DNA of 35,308 nt from Gammaproteobacteria bacterium (GCA_030617485.1 JAUWVK010000002.1:1-35308); one strand, 5' to 3'; shown: positions 16,501 through 24,642, numbered from the stretch's first letter. Program-made: numbers and translations. Notes: generated from the sequence alone by a model not told the origin.

Positions 16501-19500
16501 ACGTGAATCCAACATTACCCGCATCTGAATGATTTTCTGGCTAAAGCGTTGCCCATCGACAATACCCTGCAATCCTTCAACTCTTACGTTATTATTTTGT
16601 TCAATTTCCTTCTCCAAATCAGGCGTAGGTGACGCACCAATTACCGAGTTTTTAACCATGCCACTATCCGACTTGCTAATACGGGTAATGATTCGAGATT
16701 TTTTATTTGCCTGGGTAACAAAAATTTCAACACGTTGATTTTGACTATTACTTTCGGAATCATCGTCCTCTGTAACTACGCGATCTGACCCCAAACCAAT
16801 ACGCTTTATTTGCTGACCATACAGACCCAACGAATCAGAAATATAGGATCCGATTAACTCTGCCCTGGCCAGGGAAAGCGCCCGATTATCTTCATACCGA
16901 GTTCGATATTTTTCAGCTAAAGGAGGATTATCATTATTGGCTACCACCTCAATCTTACGAATCTTCTTACTGCGTAAATAATCTATAACGCCCTCAAGTC
17001 GTATTTGGTCATCATCTGTTAAGCTAGTCTCAATTCCCTGGTAGTGACCCAGGTAAACCATTTTACGTTCACTGTCGGCTTGACGTGTCAGCGTATTTTC
17101 AACTTCAGATGACTGATGCGATTTACCATCACTGGCCTCATACATCAAAATTGCCATGGAAGTAAATTCACCTTCGGATAAGAGTGTTTGATTTGCAGTA
17201 AATGTAACGGTGTTTTCCCAGGCTGTCTTATCTACACTCTCAATCTCAAAAATCAGCTGCCCGTCTTTTTCAATACCATCCTTCAATTCCCGACCATCAA
17301 GCATGGCGCTTCCTTCTTCGTATTCCGCACCAAAAGGAAGATCAACAACCAGACGTCTATTCTGTAGAACGACACCACTACCTTCTATCTTCACCTTATA
17401 TAGCAACTTCTCATTCAATAATTCGCTGCTTAACTGCAAACCAACATTACCCTTCAAAGCGACATCAGATTTATTGCGTATGTAAAAATCTGCTCTCCAC
17501 AGGCTGCCACCCTGTAGATCAATAAATTGTGAATGGGGCGTTCCAGAGAAACGTGTATCTTTTTCACAGGAAAAGACTTCCATATGATCCGGAATACTTT
17601 CAACATCCACCTGCACAATATGTGTTCCAGGCTTAAGGCCTTCGAAGTGGTAAAGGCCTTTGTCATCTGTATCAACATAGCGGCCATCTTCGAGATACAG
17701 TCGCACACCGCTCATGCCCGGTTGATTGGTCGCAAGACCTGGTGCTGACAGGTCGCCTTTTGGCCCAAGGGTATCAACAGACCTGACTCCACTATCACTC
17801 CTGGAAATAATAAACCTGGATTCTGGACTCTGGTTCATCAGCTCGACCAAAACTTCTACGCGGCGATTAAGAGATAACTGATCATTATCAAATAGTTCAT
17901 CTACCCTTAACCGTTCCGAATACAACAACTGCTTTCTGTCACCCATACCTGATATTTTTATATTCTTAGCCTTCAGACCAAGGCTTCTCTGTAGATAATC
18001 TCCCACAGATTTTGCTCTTGCTTTTGAAAGCGCTTCATTATCAGCATATAAAGAACGGCTCCTTGCCCTGATGGGTTTGTTATCCGTGTGTCCGACAATA
18101 TGAATGCGGCGGATATCCTGACCCCGCAAACTCTGAACTAATTCATCAAGTTCTTTCAAATCACCTGGTTTTAGTGTTGCTGATAATGAATCAAATCGAG
18201 GACGAATAATTCGTGAGAAATCTTTCACCTTATTGGATACATTTGGTGTAAATAGCAATTCGGCAGTTTTTTCCTTAGACTCACTCGGGTCTTCAAATTC
18301 AGCATAAGCACGGACAGAGAATTCACCAAATGCATTTAAATTATTCCGGGTTCTAAATGAAATCGCAGAAACTGAGCCTTTTTCTCCTCGCCCAAGCTTA
18401 AATATTAATCGCTTGCCATTCACTATCGGGTCAATAAGGCGAATATCATCCCGCAATCCGCTTCCGAAAACATACTCCAGTGTGCCTGGCAAATTAACCA
18501 CAATGGAAAGCTCATTCACTGACAAGACATCAACACTGACTGTCGCTGTGTAATCAACAAAATCTTTCACTGCCTGACTTTGCAGTTGCAAACTGACTGA
18601 GCCTCTATCACCATCAGCAGCACTACAACCACCTGCAATGACTCTGCCCATTAAATGACTACGAGAGGGCATCAGATCTTCCACCACGGTTACCGCCGCC
18701 TGTGCTGTATTTGAAACAATGCCTCCGTCAGCACTACCACTGGCCAGGTTAGTTGCTTCACCTACTCCTGATCCAGCCGCCACCGCAACGACATAACGTA
18801 AATCAAAAGCACTGGCAGCAGGCATGCCACCAATAACAAATGTGAGAGTACGACCATCGGCTGATACAACAGGGTTTGCTACTGACACACCATCAATTCG
18901 TGTTGACCCCGATTCATACCGGAAACCGATCGGCAGGACATCGACAATACTGGCCCCCGTCAAAATCGCCGCACTAGTGTTACTAACATCCAGCTGGTAT
19001 TGCAGATACTCACCGATGGCTACAGAATTTTTCATCGATTTTTTGGAAATAAACAAACCCGTTGCTGAAGAATCCAGTGGAATATCAATATGCAGAGCTG
19101 GGCCAGGATTTACCAGGAAGTTCTCATTGCGTGAGCCTGTTACGACAGAGAAAGGTGCGCCAGGCAAGGTTTGTATAGTAGCTGTAGAAACAACTGATGG
19201 ACCGCTATATCCAGCGGGTGGAATAATATCAATACGATATGCCCCTGGTGATACTAATGGGAAACGATAACCACCTGCAGGGAAGTTATAGGTATTACCC
19301 CCGCTATCAACCGCAACACCACCAGAAGTAACCGTTGAAGGGAAATTACTCACACCATCATCACCAAACACTACCGCAGGCAAACCAGTTCCAACATCAA
19401 TAATAGTAACGGTACCGCCATCCAAAGGTGAACCATCAGTAGTACTTAATAACGTGCCGTAAGGATCAACCAACACACCATCAACACTGGTATCGGTTCC

Positions 19501-20139
19501 ATCACTGGCATCTACGTAAAAAACATTCAGTAATTCGTTAATGCCGACTGAAATCACATCGTCATTCACTGTTACCGCAACACTGGAAGACTGCACATAA
19601 CCAATGAATATGCCTGTATTTAAACCAGTCTCGGTTAACTGTAGTACAACACTATCGCCTGTAATGGCTGTCGCTACTGTTACCAAAATCGTTTCAGCCA
19701 CCAGCGGATTAATATTTTGATCGGCATCGGTTAACCGAATAAATACGGGCTCACCCGCCTTATATGAACTTGCCGGCAACAAATCGACCGTGCCTGGCAT
19801 CGGTATTGGAGTGCTATCAATAGCAACAGGATTATCGGAAGGTGCAAAAGGCCCAGCGGGTAGACCCGTAACACTATAAAATGTAGAGGGAACCGCTATG
19901 CTAGTTGAACCAGGGACTGGTCCCGGCGCGTATTGCAATAACTCAACCGTTGATGGCGTAGTTAATAACGGCACATCAACACCCGTTGAAGCGGCTATCG
20001 AGCCAAGATTAGTATTTACCAATGCTGTATTATTGATTACGACTGCATCAGATTTCCCTGGAAGTATTAACATCCCTGTCAGTAGAATAATCCACAACAT
20101 CATAGACAAGGGCTTGCAAATAACACCGTCCTTAGTCAT
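13525..20139 (-). CDS. Giant multidomain outer-membrane protein: DUF11, two OmpA-like modules, Ig-like domain and beta-barrel
   Basis: A 2204-residue exported protein. Residues 1–32 form a signal peptide ending SDA. Next come a beta-rich N-terminal region (33–355), a DUF11 repeat (about 360–490), a second related beta domain (513–633), an OmpA-like module (644–766), an SdrD/Cna-B-like domain (about 809–847), another DUF11-like domain (893–1003), a second OmpA-like module (1027–1140) and an invasin-type Ig-like domain (about 1281–1385). The last 815 residues (1390–2204) are alternating amphipathic strands with many aromatic/charged pairs, as in a large outer-membrane barrel. Both OmpA modules keep the Asp and Arg known to bind diaminopimelate (D686/R708; D1070/R1092). 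The frame continues upstream to 20289, but the ATG at 20139 has AGGA at proper spacing and gives the signal peptide at once. It follows two other DUF11-type genes on the same strand. Function is unknown: adhesion, envelope tethering or display of its partners. Confidence 0.8.
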   Translation of the reverse strand: MTKDGVICKPLSMMLWIILLTGMLILPGKSDAVVINNTALVNTNLGSIAASTGVDVPLLTTPSTVELLQYAPGPVPGSTSIAVPSTFYSVTGLPAGPFAPSDNPVAIDSTPIPMPGTVDLLPASSYKAGEPVFIRLTDADQNINPLVAETILVTVATAITGDSVVLQLTETGLNTGIFIGYVQSSSVAVTVNDDVISVGINELLNVFYVDASDGTDTSVDGVLVDPYGTLLSTTDGSPLDGGTVTIIDVGTGLPAVVFGDDGVSNFPSTVTSGGVAVDSGGNTYNFPAGGYRFPLVSPGAYRIDIIPPAGYSGPSVVSTATIQTLPGAPFSVVTGSRNENFLVNPGPALHIDIPLDSSATGLFISKKSMKNSVAIGEYLQYQLDVSNTSAAILTGASIVDVLPIGFRYESGSTRIDGVSVANPVVSADGRTLTFVIGGMPAASAFDLRYVVAVAAGSGVGEATNLASGSADGGIVSNTAQAAVTVVEDLMPSRSHLMGRVIAGGCSAADGDRGSVSLQLQSQAVKDFVDYTATVSVDVLSVNELSIVVNLPGTLEYVFGSGLRDDIRLIDPIVNGKRLIFKLGRGEKGSVSAISFRTRNNLNAFGEFSVRAYAEFEDPSESKEKTAELLFTPNVSNKVKDFSRIIRPRFDSLSATLKPGDLKELDELVQSLRGQDIRRIHIVGHTDNKPIRARSRSLYADNEALSKARAKSVGDYLQRSLGLKAKNIKISGMGDRKQLLYSERLRVDELFDNDQLSLNRRVEVLVELMNQSPESRFIISRSDSGVRSVDTLGPKGDLSAPGLATNQPGMSGVRLYLEDGRYVDTDDKGLYHFEGLKPGTHIVQVDVESIPDHMEVFSCEKDTRFSGTPHSQFIDLQGGSLWRADFYIRNKSDVALKGNVGLQLSSELLNEKLLYKVKIEGSGVVLQNRRLVVDLPFGAEYEEGSAMLDGRELKDGIEKDGQLIFEIESVDKTAWENTVTFTANQTLLSEGEFTSMAILMYEASDGKSHQSSEVENTLTRQADSERKMVYLGHYQGIETSLTDDDQIRLEGVIDYLRSKKIRKIEVVANNDNPPLAEKYRTRYEDNRALSLARAELIGSYISDSLGLYGQQIKRIGLGSDRVVTEDDDSESNSQNQRVEIFVTQANKKSRIITRISKSDSGMVKNSVIGASPTPDLEKEIEQNNNVRVEGLQGIVDGQRFSQKIIQMRVMLDSRLKVLLNIDGKPVDKDRIAMIMPNKETGKTVYSYIGVNLGKQGSHAITLEGMDPFGNARFSQTLNVVLTGEVHDIRIVETTGNIADGKSPVRIRVRLLDAVGEVIQAESDLRIVSGSLKPYEKMGTLPEDREREDIIKVDEQGYIDFAPVSSSGLRRVKLSYNDASIDISVYVKPDYREWIMVGLAEGTIGQNNLSGNIQNLESADINDEYYREGRLAFYTKGKILGKYLLTASYDSDKEKPDTANGLFGTIDPNKYYTLYGDATTVRYDAQSSEKLYLKIESDNFYAMFGDYNTGLTVTELGRYSRSLTGIKTEYQDEKVTVTAFASETRQAFVKDEIRGEGTSGLYRLSRQNIVLNSEKVSIETRDRFRGEVVLESRQLSRYIDYTFDPVDGTIYFREPIYSRDASFNPIYIVANYEVSAGAGKAITSGGRIAIRPAGTNAEFGATLLHEGTIGAEADLVAADVKYELNEKTTLKAEIATSSRKSGSNTIKGNAVIAEAITRTDKIDGKVYFRRQEGDFGLGQQLGSETATHKIGLDGSYKLNKRTAVNTEVFRQENLATDAVRDVVNANVEYKQDVYSISGGTRYARDKDGAGDTHESTLLTAAVKRSFMGNKLSLHASTEKAVNNDGNADYPDRFITGGEYRLTTNTRLFAEHEITRGENQDSSTSRAGLKATPWKGAALSSSVENQTTEYGPRIFANMGLTQGVRVNQFLKLDFGFEQVKTLRHPGDIPFNVNVPPASGTISDDFTAISTGATYKKKLWSLTARAERRDGTQEDKVGLLMGFYRQQTPGFGLAATAQYFDTERVTGLNNTSTNLEFSLAYRPIKSQWIVLNRSRFMNETARTVDGITRTRKLVNNLNANYLHDRDNQVSLTHGIKYVIDNFDGTEYSGVTNLFGTEYRHDLNHRWDVGAQASMLMSSVGNSYRYSWGVSIGHTLAKNLWVSVGVNIDGFTDDDFTSANYTASGVYAKFRFAFDHYTKRRVMAWWERK

Positions 20140-20308
20140 CTCATCCTGGAAATGACTAAGGGCGATGGTCGATGAGAAAATTCTCACCGACATCGCATTA
20201 AACAACATTTTTTTCACGCACACAGCGGTACCAGCAATAGGTAAAAACCCATTACTGAATAGCCGCCGTATGATGCGAAGAAAATGCATTAAGGTAACCT
20301 GCTAACCA

Positions 20309-21568
20309 TTAATCAATGGTTACCCGGAACAGCATGTAAACGAAATCATCCGCTGACAAACTTCCGCCATTACCGGCCGCATCTGCACTGCCTGTTGCGT
20401 TTCCAACATTTACCGTCAGATTACCGCCCGTTAGGTTGGCTTCATCACCGTTGACAGAGAATGTCCACTGACTGGTGGAAGTTGATGGACCACCCGAGAA
20501 ATCGGAGAAGAACACCTCCACATCTGAGCCGCCATAGGCACCGGTCACTTCTGTAGTGAAACCAGGAATCGGATCGGTGATCTCCACTGCCGCGGCACCG
20601 GAACTACCGTTGTCACTAACGACCCTCACCAAATACTCCAGGGTTTGCGCGGGAACAGCGGTCACACCCGTAGTGTAGAAAGTGTTACCGCCATAGGAGA
20701 CAGTGGTGCCGCCACCCGCCGTGCCGGTTGTGACATTACGCACGAACTTGGTCACCGTCAGGCCAACCGCAGTGACTGTCGTTACAGTCGCATGGGTGTC
20801 TGCTCCAGCAGTTGCCGCATCATCCTGAGCTGTCACATCGACATCGATGGTCTGGATCACAGTCGCATCGGTCACCGTGCCCGGGGTTACGTCCACTGTG
20901 AAGGATCCCCGCTCACCAATCACATCACCCACATTGGCACCAGCTGCCAGACCGGCGGTCAACGTGATCGTAGATGTACCTGAATTACCACCGTTGGAAT
21001 CGTCAACCGATGCTACGGTGTAGGCTGTAACACCAATCACCACCGTATCAGCAGCAGTAATACCATTTACCGAACCATCGTTCGCACCATCACTAGGAAC
21101 AGTGATTACAGTATCAGTGGCAACTGCGGCAAGTGCCACGGTGGTTGCACCCAGGGTGATTGTTGCGACGCTTGGAACTGCCGTCGAAGTACCACCAGTA
21201 ATACCCGCACTCTCGGCAGTAACAGTAGCCGCAAGATCATAGATATCTGGACCATTGGCCGTGGACGTAATCGTATAGCTATACGTCGCTGCAGTGGCCG
21301 CATCCGTCGACTGGTTTGCCGGAGCATTCAACAACGGCGTGGACTCCACTAGATTCACTACGATATCGGCGCTTGAGCTAATCGGATTTTGCGTATTACC
21401 TCCAGTGTCCTCGTAGTTCACCGTTGCTGTGTTTCGAATGATGTTGTTGGACGCCGTGTTGGCATACACCATCCCGGGCACAAGGGAAGCACATAATGCG
21501 GCCCCTGTAATTGCGCCCAGCACCGCTTTCAATCGCGTCGGCGGGCGTTGGGTTGATATTGTTTTCAT
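20309..21568 (-). CDS. Secreted DUF11-type protein, 419 aa
   Basis: Exported Thr/Val/Ala/Gly/Asp-rich protein, nearly without lysine after the signal peptide. Residues 1–36 are a signal peptide (basic n-region, core LGAITGAALCASLV, cleavage after VYA). The mature part starts with an N-terminal DUF11-like segment (NTATVNYEDTGG, about 46–57), has a middle region with repeated TxTxxV strands, and ends with a DUF11-type domain (about 295–400, with TLEYLVRVVSDNG and ITDPIPGFTTEV). No sorting signal or anchor is visible. The ATG at 21568 is chosen for GAGGT and the signal peptide; an in-frame ATG at 21634 overlaps the stop of a 44-codon ORF and is a real alternative. GC content is visibly higher than in the giant gene downstream. 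It probably acts with the giant protein; role unknown. Confidence 0.8.
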   Translation of the reverse strand: MKTISTQRPPTRLKAVLGAITGAALCASLVPGMVYANTASNNIIRNTATVNYEDTGGNTQNPISSSADIVVNLVESTPLLNAPANQSTDAATAATYSYTITSTANGPDIYDLAATVTAESAGITGGTSTAVPSVATITLGATTVALAAVATDTVITVPSDGANDGSVNGITAADTVVIGVTAYTVASVDDSNGGNSGTSTITLTAGLAAGANVGDVIGERGSFTVDVTPGTVTDATVIQTIDVDVTAQDDAATAGADTHATVTTVTAVGLTVTKFVRNVTTGTAGGGTTVSYGGNTFYTTGVTAVPAQTLEYLVRVVSDNGSSGAAAVEITDPIPGFTTEVTGAYGGSDVEVFFSDFSGGPSTSTSQWTFSVNGDEANLTGGNLTVNVGNATGSADAAGNGGSLSADDFVYMLFRVTID

Positions 21569-21630
21569 GATTCTTACCTCATGTGTTTTCGATTTAATGT
21601 ATGTTGCACTTTTTTTGTAACTAGAATTTT

Positions 21631-21765
21631 TCATGGCGGCGGTCCTTGTGATAATTGACACTTTGACCGTTGCCATACCTCGTCTGGCGGCTCAGGTCCC
21701 GCCCGTGCATGGATGATAATTCTGTAAATAACTCTGTTTAGTTCTGCATTAAATTTTGACTTCAT
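21631..21765 (-). CDS. Possible 44-aa leader ORF ahead of the DUF11 gene
   Basis: A 44-codon frame starts at ATG 21765 behind AAGGA at about 7 nt and stops at TGA 21631–21633, overlapping (ATGA) an in-frame upstream start of the 419-aa gene. The product is basic in its first half and rich in Pro/Arg/Gln after, with no recognisable domain. Two GC-rich hairpins lie inside it: 21640–21669 (CGGTC/GACCG plus GTG/CAC) and 21686–21703 (GGCGG/CCGCC). It may be a regulatory leader peptide, or a chance frame over a structured untranslated region. Confidence 0.3.
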   Translation of the reverse strand: MKSKFNAELNRVIYRIIIHARAGPEPPDEVWQRSKCQLSQGPPP

Positions 21766-21805
21766 TGCTAAATCCTTGTTTTTTTAATAGATCTTTAGAC
21801 GACGA

Positions 21806-21823
21806 AAGCCCCTTTCGGGGCTT
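21806..21823 (-). terminator. Weak terminator/attenuator hairpin between DUF11 genes
   Basis: AAGCCCC (21806–21812), loop TTTC, GGGGCTT (21817–21823): a perfect 7-bp GC-rich stem 33 nt after the 164-aa gene. On the coding (minus) strand it is followed only by TTTCGTCGTC, so read-through into the next two genes is likely. It would make the first protein more abundant than the others. Confidence 0.55.
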
Positions 21824-21855
21824 GTTGTTATTTGTTTATGTTTTCAGGTAACCAC

Positions 21856-22350
21856 TTATCTCACCCTGGCTCGGTAGCTCAATTCACCACCACCACCCGG
21901 TGACACACCGGGAATTACCCAGCGCACATTAGTATATTTTTCTGGCGAGGCATTTTTTCTAATCATCTTTCCATCTGGCCCTTTAAGCTCGTAAGTCAGC
22001 ATGCTGGGTTTTTTATAACTTTTACCATCGTTAATGGAAAAAGTTATTTCACTCCCCATACCTTTGGCACTACCAACTTCGTACACAGTTTCTTTTGGTA
22101 TGGGATTATCGAAAACTACATTTTTAGCATTCTCGTTTCCCTTGTTGGAATATTTCAATGTAAAGATCAGCATCTGACCCGATTCAATTTCTTTTGCAGG
22201 CACACGCATTACAATGTTTTTACCATTTTGTTTTTCGATTACTTCTTTTTCCGAAGTGACTGAAAGAACAATTTCTGGCTTTGCCAACACTGTTGTCGAA
22301 ACAAGAAATAACGCCATCAAAATTACAAACCGCTGTCCTATCCCGTGCAT
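21856..22350 (-). CDS. Small exported DUF11-type protein, 164 aa
   Basis: Residues 1–23 are a signal peptide (MHGIGQR start, core FVILMALFLVSTT, cleavage after VLA). The mature part is a single DUF11-like beta domain: MLIFTLKYSNKGNENAKNVVF, the DNPIPKETVYEVGSAKG turn, and the C-terminal RWVIPGVSPGGGGELSYRARV typical of this repeat. It is Lys-rich, unlike its downstream partner. The open frame extends to 22404, but ATG 22350 has AGGAG at 8 nt and gives the signal peptide. It is the first of three minus-strand genes with DUF11-type domains (then 419 aa and about 2204 aa). It may be a periplasmic or surface subunit. Confidence 0.82.
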   Translation of the reverse strand: MHGIGQRFVILMALFLVSTTVLAKPEIVLSVTSEKEVIEKQNGKNIVMRVPAKEIESGQMLIFTLKYSNKGNENAKNVVFDNPIPKETVYEVGSAKGMGSEITFSINDGKSYKKPSMLTYELKGPDGKMIRKNASPEKYTNVRWVIPGVSPGGGGELSYRARVR

Positions 22351-22810
22351 TTGAAAAACTCCTGTTGTTGGTATTGTTGCTTGTTGATCGTTTATTGTTG
22401 TCACTCAAAGCCTCACTTATAGCTGTTTAATTTCACCCGCATCCAGAGTGTGAACCAATAGACAGAATCGCTTTTTTCCGTCTGATAAACTCTCATCAGA
22501 GCGGTGTAAATTCTATTTTTACTGCCAGGTCCTATTATTATCGGCTTATTTCCTGCCATCTTTAAGGAAATACCAACCTCAACTTATTGTTATTTATAGA
22601 ATTTCCACCCACAAAATGAGGTCAAAATAACGCCAAAAGTGACAATTTTGGTCACATAATGAGTGTTTAAGAAGATTGCTTAAGGAATATCGCTAGCCAG
22701 GAGCCTGACAGCAATTTAAGAGGGTAAACTCGATTAGGATTTTCTAAGGCGAAATAGACTTTAAATGGGTTTTTATTGCTAGTTTCCGTACAAAAATACC
22801 AGGTTTAGGT
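22351..22810. other. Upstream region of the DUF11 locus, no clear gene
   Basis: About 460 nt between the PhnA-family gene and the first DUF11 gene. It holds a 17-bp dyad (GTGAC-N7-GTCAC, 22639–22655), which overlaps an alternative CCAAAA/TTTTGG pairing, and a 48-codon minus-strand frame (22413–22559) without a good ribosome site. Composition is AT-rich. The promoter of the DUF11 genes must be here but no consensus pair stands out. Confidence 0.5.
22639..22655. repeat. 17-bp dyad upstream of the DUF11 genes
   Basis: GTGAC (22639–22643), seven bases, GTCAC (22651–22655). It lies about 290 nt upstream of the 164-aa gene. The 9-nt gap between GTGA and TCAC excludes a CRP site (needs 6). It is a possible operator for an unknown regulator. 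Confidence 0.3.
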
Positions 22811-23404
22811 CTATTTTTTAACGAACTGGGTCAAAATGACGATTTTCTGGCCATTCACACGACCTTCAATATGCTCAGGGGTATCGGGTACCAGCGAAAT
22901 TCCACGCACTGCGGTGCCACGCTTGGCGGTAAAACCCGCACCCTTCACATTTAAATCCTTGATGAGTATTACCGTGTCGCCAGCCTCCAGCACAACACCG
23001 TTACTATCAACATGCTTGACGATATCTTCATCGTTTATCTCTTCACCTGTGGCCTGCGCCCAGGACAGGGTATCTTCATCCAGGTAAAGCATATCGAGTA
23101 AATCCTGAGGCCAGCCTTCCGCACTCAGTCGTGTGAGCATGCGCCACGCCACAACCTGCACTGCGGGAACCTGACTCCACATACTGTCGTTTAAGCATCG
23201 CCAGTGATTTACGTCTACCGTGTCAGGGCTTTCAATTTGATTACGACAGACTTCACAAGCCAGTACGCACTTATCCACACTAGCATTCAACTCAGGGGCA
23301 TTCGCTTCAGGTGGCACTTTGTAAACAACCAAATTTTCGGTGGCACCGCATAATTCACATTTGGAATCACATCGAACGTGTAACTCTTTTTCTGTACTCA
23401 TCAT
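22811..23404 (-). CDS. PhnA (YjdM)-family zinc-ribbon protein
   Basis: 197-residue cytoplasmic protein. The N-terminal part has the zinc-ribbon-like cysteines CDSKCELCG (about 13–21) and a second pair CVLACEVC (about 46–53). The C-terminal 70 residues form the PhnA SH3-like domain: DSNGVVLEAGDTVILIKDLNVKGA, KRGTAVRGI and IEGRVNGQKIVILTQFVKK. The length corresponds to the long PhnA form found in many marine and environmental proteobacteria rather than the 111-residue E. coli YjdM. Despite the historical name, a role in phosphonate breakdown is not established for this family, and no phn gene is near. Two start codons are adjacent (23404 and 23401); AGAGAG precedes both. Standalone gene. Confidence 0.88.
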   Translation of the reverse strand: MMSTEKELHVRCDSKCELCGATENLVVYKVPPEANAPELNASVDKCVLACEVCRNQIESPDTVDVNHWRCLNDSMWSQVPAVQVVAWRMLTRLSAEGWPQDLLDMLYLDEDTLSWAQATGEEINDEDIVKHVDSNGVVLEAGDTVILIKDLNVKGAGFTAKRGTAVRGISLVPDTPEHIEGRVNGQKIVILTQFVKK

Positions 23405-23631
23405 CTTCTCTCTAAATTTTATTTAGCATCAATTTCCAGCCAGTTAAATTCATTTTTCTGGATTTGAAACAAATTTACTGTAAAGCAACACGATCTTTTT
23501 CAGCAATAAATCGCGGGCTAATGCACTCTCTACCAGCATGGGAAGACGGCTTATCGGCCGTTGAAGTGAATGCGGGAACTCGTATAACCTATTGTTTTAA
23601 ATAACTTATACCGACATCGCCGCGTTGAAAT

Positions 23632-24579
23632 CTAACCGTGTAAAACCAGTGTCCCCACTAACTGCGATACTTCACTTAATTCATGTCGCTCGAGATAATC
23701 AACAATGCCATCGTTGATGGTTTTGCATACCAGTGGATCGTAGAACAATGCGGTACCCACGCCCACGGCAGATGCACCGGCGATTAAAAACTCAATGGCA
23801 TCGTTGGCAGTTGTAATACCACCTTGGCCGATAATAGGAATGTCATGCCCTTTGCAAACCTGGTACACCTGGTGTGTTTTTAATAATGCAATCGGTTTGA
23901 TGGCAGGGCCAGAAAGCCCACCCTGATTGTTACCAATTATCGGTACACGATTTTCAGTATCAATCGCCATACCCATCAGCGTATTGATAACGGCGAAACC
24001 ATCGGTACCTGCTTCAATGCAACGGCGGGCATTTTCCTGAATGTCTGTTTGATTGGGCGAAAGTTTGGTAATGAGAGGTTTATCGGTCTGCTTCCGGCAA
24101 GCTTCCACGACGCGCGCGGACATGTCAGGATCATTACCAAAAGTGACTCCACCTTCCTTAACATTAGGGCAGGAGATATTGATTTCCATGGCATCAATAT
24201 CAGAATCATCAAACAGTCGCACTACTTCGGCATATTCTTCTATCGTTGAGCCGGAAATATTGGCGATGAATCTCGTTTCTTCAAAATCCAGTTGGGGCAA
24301 AATCTCGTCTATCACATGGCGAGTGCCAGGGTTTTGCAACCCAATGGCATTGAGCATTCCTCCCGGGGTTTCCATCACGCGATGTGGTTTATTACCGAGA
24401 CGTGGCTCCAGCGTGGTGCCTTTAAGACATACCGCACCCACATCCTTATTGGAAAAGCCCTTAACCCGCGTGTATTCTTCGCCGAAGCCGACACAACCTG
24501 AAAGCAACACTATGGGTGTATCGAACGGCATTCCACAAAATTTGGAAGCCAACATGAGTTTTTGCGCCTTATGAGTCAT
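23632..24579 (-). CDS. Dihydroorotate dehydrogenase, class 1 (PyrD-like)
   Basis: FMN enzyme of pyrimidine synthesis that oxidises dihydroorotate to orotate. The roughly 315-residue TIM barrel has a class-1 active site: NISCPNVKEGG with catalytic-base cysteine C137 (class 2 enzymes use serine), preceded by NAIGLQNPG (77–85) and followed by KLSPNQTD, the VINTLMG segment, and the phosphate-binding GQGGI and GASAVGVGTAL strands. The family is cytosolic. Class 1B enzymes need a PyrK electron-transfer subunit; none is adjacent, and a quinone-dependent class 2 PyrD is the usual gammaproteobacterial form. The open frame begins with TTG at 24618, but ATG 24579 is preferred from family length. It is divergent from trmL. 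Confidence 0.85.
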   Translation of the reverse strand: MTHKAQKLMLASKFCGMPFDTPIVLLSGCVGFGEEYTRVKGFSNKDVGAVCLKGTTLEPRLGNKPHRVMETPGGMLNAIGLQNPGTRHVIDEILPQLDFEETRFIANISGSTIEEYAEVVRLFDDSDIDAMEINISCPNVKEGGVTFGNDPDMSARVVEACRKQTDKPLITKLSPNQTDIQENARRCIEAGTDGFAVINTLMGMAIDTENRVPIIGNNQGGLSGPAIKPIALLKTHQVYQVCKGHDIPIIGQGGITTANDAIEFLIAGASAVGVGTALFYDPLVCKTINDGIVDYLERHELSEVSQLVGTLVLHG

Positions 24580-24642
24580 AGGTATGGACCATTTTTCTTC
24601 AAAAAATAATTCTTTCAATAAGCAGGTAATGGGTTAAATATA

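Noticed and set aside
22639..22655. CRP site interpretation of the GTGAC/GTCAC dyad
   Set aside because: The internal gap is 9 rather than 6, so it cannot be a CRP box; kept only as an unassigned dyad.
23545..23561. ACGGC/GCCGT hairpin downstream of the dihydroorotate dehydrogenase gene
   Set aside because: Short stem with no T tract on the coding strand; not a convincing terminator.
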